This document shows positions 58,588-64,000 of a stretch of DNA of 64,000 nucleotides, piece after piece (position 1 is the stretch's first letter; the number at the start of each line of letters is the position of its first letter). The position numbers and the translations under genes were made by a program. Origin of the DNA: Pachyseris speciosa (taxonomy: Eukaryota > Cnidaria > Anthozoa > Scleractinia > Pachyseridae). The notes below the pieces were generated by a model. That model did no database searches. It was not told where the DNA came from and saw only the letters and a list, made by a program, of their open reading frames with translations. The stretch covers positions 967,501-1,031,500 of the forward strand of contig JAEMWC010000036.1 in the NCBI GenBank assembly GCA_016490735.1, in the 5' to 3' direction.

Positions 58588-58826
58588 GGCTTTCCGCGGT
58601 CTTACACTTTCCCGATCTCACTACAGGCGATTTGACTGACTTTTCGACGGTTCGACATCGACGTGCCTATATATCAAGTGTTTCAATTGGTGGTTCACTG
58701 CACGAGCGAACGAACCGAGCGAAGAATTCGCGCGCTTTTTTTCTCCGTTATTCTAACGCTTCTCATTGGTGTAAGATTTCAATTGTTATATACAATCCGC
58801 TGACCAAAATACTCGAGCCAGTAGCA
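58588..58826. promoter_or_regulatory. Probable bidirectional promoter between divergent genes
   Basis: The two start codons are 239 bases apart and point away from each other. The interval has a TATATATCA stretch at 58668 and ATTGGT boxes (CCAAT-type) at 58687 and 58767. No transcription start can be placed from sequence alone. Confidence 0.4.
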
Positions 58827-59276
58827 ATGGCGGAATGGCCCAATCACCCGTGGACCAGAGATGAAATATCTTCGTGTAGCTGTTCCGAGAAGTCTTATCG
58901 ACATGTGTACTGCCCATGCTTGCGTTGCAAAGGAAAAGCAACGACTCGAAGGACGGAAATGCGGCACTGGTCAGAATATGGACTGTGTGTTGGACTCGGT
59001 TCGGGTACTTTTGACTACGATTCTGAGTCAAGTGATCAATCAGATATGGAGCCAACAATCATGGATATTGAAGATGAAGAGACTAACCCAGAACAGTCAG
59101 GAGTAATTATAATAATCTATGAAGAAGAACAGGATCCGGTTTCCGAGCCCGAAGTCATAGATACGGACCCTCCTGATCCTGAAGGTACGGTACTCTCAAG
59201 CAAGGAAAGCATTATCATTTTTCTGCAGGGCACTGAAACTGTGGTCTCTGTAGACAGATTCTTGTCAGTGAGGTGA
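58827..59276 (+). CDS. Cysteine-rich protein of a cnidarian repeat-associated family, first exon
   Basis: From ATG the protein begins MAEWPNHPWTRDEISSCSCS, with YCPCLRCKGKATTRRTEMRHWSEYG. CxC, CxCxxC and a following His-Trp form a likely zinc-binding module of a kind seen at the N-terminus of many transposon-derived cnidarian proteins. An acidic linker (DYDSESSDQSDMEP) follows. The frame reaches a stop at 59276, but a good donor (AG|GTGAGC) at 59272 suggests the exon ends there and that later exons lie beyond the virus-like element. The long ORF upstream of 58827 is a shadow of the divergent gene. Function unknown. Confidence 0.6.
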   Translation: MAEWPNHPWTRDEISSCSCSEKSYRHVYCPCLRCKGKATTRRTEMRHWSEYGLCVGLGSGTFDYDSESSDQSDMEPTIMDIEDEETNPEQSGVIIIIYEEEQDPVSEPEVIDTDPPDPEGTVLSSKESIIIFLQGTETVVSVDRFLSVR

Positions 59277-59486
59277 GCAGAGCAATGCTGCCGGCTACTA
59301 GGTGAAGGAACTGTGAAGCCGTTTCTCCTAAATTACAATGGGCAAACATGTATTAACTTGTTAAATGGATTCCCTAAAGTTAAACTGCAACCTAATGGTG
59401 AAAAAGTGTTCTTTGTAACTACGGGTGCTGTAATGTCAAAAATTCACATATAGTTTTAAGAGATTGGAAAATCAGCATTTTTCACT

Positions 59487-59760
59487 TGTAAATCATGAAC
59501 AGGTTTTTACGCATTATCGCGTTTGACAGCAACTTGGCTTAAGACGTATGAAAATTCGATTTTAAACACCTTGCGCAAATCAACTTGATTTAAGACGTAT
59601 GAAAATTTTGGTTTTAAACACAATGACAGGTTGAATGAATTTTCACCTTGCGCAAATCAACTTGATTTAAGACACGTGAAAATCATGAACTGGTTTTTAC
59701 GCATTATCGCGTTTGAAGGAAACACATGAAAATCATGAACTGTTTTTAACGCACTTGGCG
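59487..59760. repeat. Subterminal direct repeats of the virus-like element
   Basis: AAATCATGAAC...GGTTTTTACGCATTATCG with GTTTGA occurs at about 59490-59526 and 59680-59716, with a shorter third copy at 59729. CCTTGCGCAAATCAACTTGA with TTTAAGAC occurs at about 59569 and 59647. Such arrays are usual in terminal inverted repeats. The partner end is outside the window. Confidence 0.8.
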
Positions 59761-59827
59761 GAATTACCCCCCCCCTAAAACCGCGAATCTCAATCACTTG
59801 AAAATAAAATCTCATATAATAATATAG

Positions 59828-60391
59828 ATGAGTTGTAATTTAGTAATCCACAATGAATTAAAGAATATGGGAGAGTTGACATGTTCTTTTTGTGATCAGC
59901 TATTGGTCAAAGTTGTTAAAAGTTTGAAAGCACCTTGCTGTGATAATCAGAAAATGTTTAACGATAATGGTGAAAATGTTTGTCTAAATTGTGGTTCAGT
60001 TCATGGTTATGATTATTGTAAAGAGTTTGTCGACTTTCATAATAATATGTATAAAATAAAGCGAAAATCTGTATATCACCGGAAGTACCATATTGAAAAT
60101 GTGATAAATGGTATATGTCGCAAGAATAGATTTCAAATTTCTGTAAAAGATAAGGGTAAAATATTGAAAATATTCGAAGAGATAGACACTGTCCTTCCTT
60201 TGGTGAATAAGAATCGTAAAAGAATGATTAGCACTAAATTTATGCTTAAGCAAATATTTTTAATGCTTGATCTTCCATTTGATGAAATAAAAGTTACTAG
60301 ATCAAAAAAGACGCTTGGATTTTATGATCAATATTGGGTTGAGATTCTATTGTTGAGATTTGATAAGATTATTCGTATTATCAAGCAGTGA
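59828..60391 (+). CDS. VLTF3/TFIIB-like zinc transcription factor of the virus-like element
   Basis: 187 residues, intronless. The N-terminal zinc-ribbon-like part has Cys at 19/22, 37/38, 52/55 (CLNCGSVHGY) and 64. Then YKIKRKSVYHRKYHIENVI and, in the second half, an all-helical region with NRKRMISTKF. Zinc ribbon plus a YKRxxxY/H-type motif followed by cyclin-like helices is the plan of TFIIB-related factors and of the poxvirus-type late factor VLTF3 found in large DNA viruses and Polinton-like viruses. It probably directs late gene transcription. It is the only gene on the plus strand and its end overlaps the next gene's end by 11 bases. Family call is from motif order and needs a profile search. 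Confidence 0.6.
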   Translation: MSCNLVIHNELKNMGELTCSFCDQLLVKVVKSLKAPCCDNQKMFNDNGENVCLNCGSVHGYDYCKEFVDFHNNMYKIKRKSVYHRKYHIENVINGICRKNRFQISVKDKGKILKIFEEIDTVLPLVNKNRKRMISTKFMLKQIFLMLDLPFDEIKVTRSKKTLGFYDQYWVEILLLRFDKIIRIIKQ

Positions 60392-60878
60392 ATTTTTCAT
60401 CATATTTCTGTAGGTACTTATCAATAATTGGACTATTGTCAGTCACATAATCATCGATATTCTTCATTGAGATTTGTATACTTGAAGCATCAAAATCACC
60501 ACTTCTCAACTTGTCTTTTATTGAATTGAGTAGATGTTGATAGCTTTGATAAGCATATGTGCAATTTTGGATTTTCAAATCTAGGTTTTTATGCTTCATC
60601 CACCCTTGTATCAAAAGTGCTGCTGTACTGATGGCTACCAAACTAACACCACCTGTTGCAACGCTTGTGGCGAGACCTCCAGTTGCAAAGATGATAGACA
60701 AGGAATTCCCCAGTAATTTCCATTTTTTGAACCGTTTAACCGCCTGTTTATGAGCCCAACACTTTCTGTGATATGTTCGGTAATAGGATTTTAATTCATT
60801 TACCTGATCTTCTGTTAATTCATCTGAAATATGATTCCAGTTGAATATATTCTTACGTTTGACTGACATATATATCAT
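60381..60878 (-). CDS. Small two-TM membrane protein, SLATT-like
   Basis: 165 residues; a second Met at residue 4 (MSVKRK) is an equally good start. A charged helix with YHRKCWAHKQAVKRFKKW (about 36-53) leads into two adjacent hydrophobic helices rich in Gly/Ala (about 55-73 and 75-93). A cytosolic tail with QNCTYAYQSYQHLL follows. This layout, an aromatic/basic helix then a helical hairpin then a conserved Y..Y..L helix, resembles SLATT-type two-TM proteins known as effectors in prokaryotic conflict systems. In a virus-like element it could be a membrane-active virion or host-interaction protein. Start and the upstream gene's stop are directly adjacent. Confidence 0.55.
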   Translation of the reverse strand: MIYMSVKRKNIFNWNHISDELTEDQVNELKSYYRTYHRKCWAHKQAVKRFKKWKLLGNSLSIIFATGGLATSVATGGVSLVAISTAALLIQGWMKHKNLDLKIQNCTYAYQSYQHLLNSIKDKLRSGDFDASSIQISMKNIDDYVTDNSPIIDKYLQKYDEKFTA

Positions 60879-61301
60879 TTATACAATAATTCTATTGAAA
60901 ATACAATACAGTATTCCTGACATCTGGCCGCATAATGGAGATCTTTTTCTTCGCTTTGTTGTGAGGTGCTTAGATATGGCATAACAATATCCCCGATCTA
61001 ATGAATAACTGTTATAAAATCTTCCATAAGCATCATGAAGTATACCATGTGTTTGTAATGTATCAATCCAACCAAGAGTATGTTCCAAGAAATATGTCAA
61101 GCAACCACTACCTGGGCCGATAAGTCCAATATCATTATGCTCATGTAAAATGTCACTAATTGTAATTAATTTATTGAAATGCTTGTGATACAAATATTGG
61201 TAAACCATAGCTGATTTCAAAATTGAGTCATTAATATGTGGATATTGTTTTTTAGTATGTTTGAATAAATATTTCACGTATTTAATATTGTCTTTCATCA
61301 T
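60879..61301 (-). CDS. Small protein with GPG and HD motifs, possible PLA2-like domain
   Basis: 140 residues, intronless, ending immediately before the next gene. An N-terminal basic helical part precedes LIGPGSGC (about 60-67) and, 25 residues on, LHDAYGRFY (about 88-96), then CYAISKH and PLCGQMSG. A glycine loop followed by a His-Asp pair at a Tyr is the signature of secreted/capsid-type phospholipase A2 domains (Ca-binding loop and catalytic HD). Such domains occur in virion proteins of some DNA viruses. Cys spacing does not match secreted PLA2, so the enzyme call is tentative. Confidence 0.4.
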   Translation of the reverse strand: MMKDNIKYVKYLFKHTKKQYPHINDSILKSAMVYQYLYHKHFNKLITISDILHEHNDIGLIGPGSGCLTYFLEHTLGWIDTLQTHGILHDAYGRFYNSYSLDRGYCYAISKHLTTKRRKRSPLCGQMSGILYCIFNRIIV

Positions 61302-61321
61302 ATAATAATCAATTATATAAT

Positions 61322-62287
61322 TTAAAGATCAAAATAATCTTCAATGAAACGATACATATTTCTCAGTTCTTGGTTAGTTAGTGATTTCTGCCAAACAGCA
61401 AAAGCATAAAGATCCATTTCACAAAAATTAATTGCAGAACCATCTGTATGAACTTGACAACCAATAAACATTTCTTGTGCACTACCAGTCAATGTTGCTG
61501 AAATCGATCCTGTTCCAACTGGTGTCATTGATGAAATACCTCTGAAAAATTCCATATTATGACCATCAACTCGAACAGTAAAAACTTCAATATTTCCCGT
61601 CAGATTAGCCAAAGAAGAAACAGCAAGTCTTCCATTTAATGTAGAACCGAAATCAATATAACATGCTCCATTAATCCAAGGCAGATGAACACCAAATCTA
61701 ACAGCACCCTTACCCCATTGAAATTGTGATTGATATTTTGTTTGTTTTGTGTTTGCAATGATTATAACAGTACAAGTATTTCCACTCCGTCCAGCAACTT
61801 TAGAAACATCAAATGAACTGTTCTCCAAGTAGTCATCACTGCCATCAAAACGTATGAAAAACTTTTTCTTGACTGAATCTCTCAGTAACAATGGTTTTTT
61901 CGAATTAGACGTTTGTGTAAAAGTGACATTATTAACAGGATCCAGCCAACTAGAAACTCTATCATCAGCATCAGTTGTCAATACAGACAGAGATGGTATC
62001 AAAGCAATTGAAATTCCATCAAGAACAGGTATACCAGGCAGTGAATTTGAAATAACAAAAGTTGCTCTATCTAACTTCAAATCTAGTTGTTTTTTTGTTA
62101 CACAATCATCATCTGTTGTTCCTTCATCAACATTAGTTATTTTATTTCCTCCAATATCAAAATGCCCATCTTGTGTTAATGTAAATCCATCACCTTGTGG
62201 ACCCTGTGGGCCTTGTGGACCAATTAGACCTATATCACCTTTATCACCTTTATTGTCTTGATTTAGTGAATGATTGAATACACCCAT
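61322..62287 (-). CDS. Collagen-like plus LamG-like surface protein
   Basis: 321 residues. Residues about 13-33 are Gly-X-Y repeats (GDKGDIGLIGPQGPQGPQGD), a short collagen-like trimerising stretch. Then GGNKITNVDEGTTDDDCVTK, a unit of the same kind as the repeats of the neighbouring protein. From about 95 to the end is a beta-rich domain with FFIRFDGSDDYLENSSFD and DLYAFAVWQKSLTNQEL, the pattern of LamG/concanavalin-like carbohydrate-binding folds (FDGsDDyl... and ...lt..El). It probably forms a trimeric attachment fibre or decoration. It starts 17 bases from the next gene's stop, consistent with co-transcription. Confidence 0.65.
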   Translation of the reverse strand: MGVFNHSLNQDNKGDKGDIGLIGPQGPQGPQGDGFTLTQDGHFDIGGNKITNVDEGTTDDDCVTKKQLDLKLDRATFVISNSLPGIPVLDGISIALIPSLSVLTTDADDRVSSWLDPVNNVTFTQTSNSKKPLLLRDSVKKKFFIRFDGSDDYLENSSFDVSKVAGRSGNTCTVIIIANTKQTKYQSQFQWGKGAVRFGVHLPWINGACYIDFGSTLNGRLAVSSLANLTGNIEVFTVRVDGHNMEFFRGISSMTPVGTGSISATLTGSAQEMFIGCQVHTDGSAINFCEMDLYAFAVWQKSLTNQELRNMYRFIEDYFDL

Positions 62288-62303
62288 ATAATATTATTTT
62301 AGA

Positions 62304-64000
62304 TTAATTCATGACCACTTCAAGTGTGAATGCTGTATCAAATTCTCTACTATTGGGATGTGAATAGTCAATTATAAGATAGCCTCTCGATAATGATTTG
62401 TTGACGTTAACCGTTGTGATGTTTCTACTTAAAGAAGATTGTCTGTGTTCATAAATAGTTGCTGGTAATGGCAAAGGCCCACCACCTTCAGCTTTTGTCT
62501 TGAAATAAAATATTCCGGGTTTTGTTCCTTGTATGATATACATTTTCTTGATATGAAAGTTATTGTTATGAATGACTAAAAAATCAGAGCCATTTATCAA
62601 TACAGGCTTTAAAGCATTCTTATTATGTCCTTGTTTGGCTTTGACAGAGCAATTTAAATATTGTATTTGACCGATTATTCCATTCCCATTCAAATTTAGA
62701 TCACCTCCTAATTTCGGTCTGTAAAGAGCAAATCCACCCAAATCGAAAGCTGTTTCCATAATTACACCTGTAACGCTTGAACGAAATAGATTCAAACTAT
62801 TATTATGAATTCTATAGCCATTCAGATTTAAATCACCACCAAGTTTAGCCTCTTTTATCAGATAAGTGTTCATATTAATATTATTCAGCATTGTCAATTC
62901 GCCATTGTCTCCACCAAACAACCAATTTTCATTTTCTTTCACATCAAAACCATTCAAATCTAAATCAGTTTGTAATTGCATTTTTTCATTCACGATTTTA
63001 TAAGCTTCTGCGAAGTCGTAAACACTTGATGGAACGTCTGCTGCTTCAAAATCAATACCATATGCAACACAATGAACTTTGTACTTATTTGGATAAGTTG
63101 GGTTAGCATTAATATGAATCGTACAATATAAATATTCAGGTGGTGAACTTACTGAAGGTTTTTCAATCCATAATAAATATCTCGAATGATCTTCATTTCT
63201 GTTATCAAATTTTCTCCCTACAGTTTTATGAATTGTAATTCCACCAGTTGCACTGAATGTTACACTACTAAGACTCATTCCTTCATAATCAGGAAATAGC
63301 CATTCAAGAATAAATGTGTATTTTCCATCTTTTATTGTGTACATATTAAATCCAATTCTAGCTCTGTAAATATGATTAGCTTCTTTATTCAAGTCTATAT
63401 CAATGACCTTTTTTGAAATCAAATGTGGTGAACGAGGTAAATTGACATATCCATTAACTTTCAAGCCATATTCAGTACTGACTTCATCGATATCATTCAT
63501 CAAATATTTGAAAGCATTCTTTGGATGAGAAGCAGATGAAATATGACTTTTTTCTAATTGATCTAAATTTACGGCATCGGTTTTATTTGTTCCTTCTTTT
63601 AAGTTAATGATTTTATGCCCTCCAAGTTTCATATCCGCTGCCATCGCATTTGTTCCATTCAATAATAAAGTGTTTGCTCTGATGGTTTGTGAAGCTCGAT
63701 TTAAAACTCTAAAGTTCACTGCATCAGTTTCATTCACCACGTCCGCTAAATTCGTCACTTTATTTCCACCCATTGACAAATCGCCATACATCGCAGTCGA
63801 ACCGTCTCGTCGGAGAAAATATTCGTCAGTATAAAGTTTTGTCACCGCATCGTCTGCGTTGACGGGTGGAGCAAGATCAGTAATGGCATTGTTGTTCATA
63901 TTCAGATTTTGTTGTGCAATCGTATCGAGTTTGGTTTGCAACCTCTGGTCCACATAACTTTTGTTTACAGCATCTTGTGGGTTTGAGGGGTTATCCTGCA
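62304..64000 (-). CDS. Fibre-like protein with GGNKITNL-type repeats (partial, runs off the window)
   Basis: At least 564 residues; the frame is open to the window edge, so the N-terminus is missing. The first part has repeated units: NMNNNAITDLAPPVNADDAV, GGNKVTNLADVVNETDAV and GGHKIINLKEGTNKTDAV. Later come DLDLNGFDVKENENW, GGDLNLNGYRIHNN and GGDLNLNGNGI. Such units (GGxKIxNLxxPxxxxDAV) form beta-helical shafts in phage tail fibres and in fibre proteins of virus-like elements. A central beta-rich part (about 160-330) and a C-terminal domain ending FTLEVVMN may be the receptor-binding head. The neighbour at 61322 shares the repeat type, suggesting a shared fibre. Confidence 0.65.
   Translation of the reverse strand, partial: QDNPSNPQDAVNKSYVDQRLQTKLDTIAQQNLNMNNNAITDLAPPVNADDAVTKLYTDEYFLRRDGSTAMYGDLSMGGNKVTNLADVVNETDAVNFRVLNRASQTIRANTLLLNGTNAMAADMKLGGHKIINLKEGTNKTDAVNLDQLEKSHISSASHPKNAFKYLMNDIDEVSTEYGLKVNGYVNLPRSPHLISKKVIDIDLNKEANHIYRARIGFNMYTIKDGKYTFILEWLFPDYEGMSLSSVTFSATGGITIHKTVGRKFDNRNEDHSRYLLWIEKPSVSSPPEYLYCTIHINANPTYPNKYKVHCVAYGIDFEAADVPSSVYDFAEAYKIVNEKMQLQTDLDLNGFDVKENENWLFGGDNGELTMLNNINMNTYLIKEAKLGGDLNLNGYRIHNNSLNLFRSSVTGVIMETAFDLGGFALYRPKLGGDLNLNGNGIIGQIQYLNCSVKAKQGHNKNALKPVLINGSDFLVIHNNNFHIKKMYIIQGTKPGIFYFKTKAEGGGPLPLPATIYEHRQSSLSRNITTVNVNKSLSRGYLIIDYSHPNSREFDTAFTLEVVMN

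Larger units (their letters stand above)
59452..64000. mobile_element. One end of a virus-like (Polinton/PLV-type) element
   Basis: From about 59450 the base composition turns AT-rich. Terminal-type repeats are followed by five intronless genes spaced 0-20 bases apart or overlapping, four of them on one strand. The products (late-transcription-factor-like zinc protein, small two-TM protein, GPG/HD protein, collagen-like and fibre-like surface proteins) fit a small double-stranded DNA virus or Polinton-like element rather than coral genes. Polymerase, integrase, ATPase, protease and capsid genes, which would settle the class, must lie beyond the window. AGTTTTAAG at 59452 could be the terminus (Polintons begin AG), but that is a guess. 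Confidence 0.6.

Noticed and set aside
58431..58826. N-terminal extension of the Cys-rich protein to 281 codons
   Set aside because: This part overlaps the first exon and promoter of the divergent gene and lacks family features; the ATG at 58827 begins the recognisable protein.

Overview
The window looks like nuclear DNA of an anthozoan cnidarian, most likely a stony coral. The evidence is split genes with GT-AG introns, TIR-domain transmembrane receptors, a THAP relic, a Penelope-like retroelement, tRNA-derived SINEs and very many short inverted-repeat elements. No bacterial, plastid or mitochondrial gene is visible. Species assignment is inference. About two thirds of the window is repeat or transposon-derived.

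Layout. 0-5.5 kb: a decayed LINE ORF1, then one copy of a segmental duplication whose sister copy lies at 46.4-52.4 kb. 6.0-10.9 kb: a young Penelope-like element (PLE) with a full 1050-codon reverse transcriptase/GIY-YIG ORF. It is preceded in tandem by a 5'-truncated copy, each 3' end holds a hammerhead-ribozyme-like motif, and TA microsatellites bound the whole. 12-15.6 kb: a palindromic 14-unit tandem repeat and another duplicated block (sister at 44.5-47 kb). 17.2-20.0 kb (minus): a damaged TIR-receptor gene whose TIR domain has a self-compensating pair of frameshifts across box 2. 18-25.5 kb: MITEs, a 233-bp palindrome, SINEs and a tRNA-like sequence. 25.8-42.0 kb (minus): an apparently intact TM-TIR receptor gene. 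A large intron holds a decayed zinc-finger/DDE-like transposase gene (32.0-36.3 kb) between long inverted arms (30.7-31.5 and 37.4-38.2 kb); the left arm carries a candidate receptor exon. 44.5-52.4 kb: the sister duplication, carrying two insertions (hAT-like and Harbinger-like) that its paralogue lacks. 52.6-55.4 kb: THAP/P-element relics, a TIR element and a 33-bp minisatellite. 56.5-59.3 kb: a divergent pair of spliced host-like genes. 59.45 kb to the end: one end of a virus-like element. It has compact, intronless, AT-rich genes: a VLTF3/TFIIB-like zinc protein, a two-TM SLATT-like protein, a small protein with GPG and HD motifs, a collagen/LamG-like protein and a fibre-like repeat protein that runs off the window.

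The strongest leads are the virus-like element at the right edge, the two TIR receptors (one broken, one intact), and the insertion histories that can be read by comparing duplicated segments.
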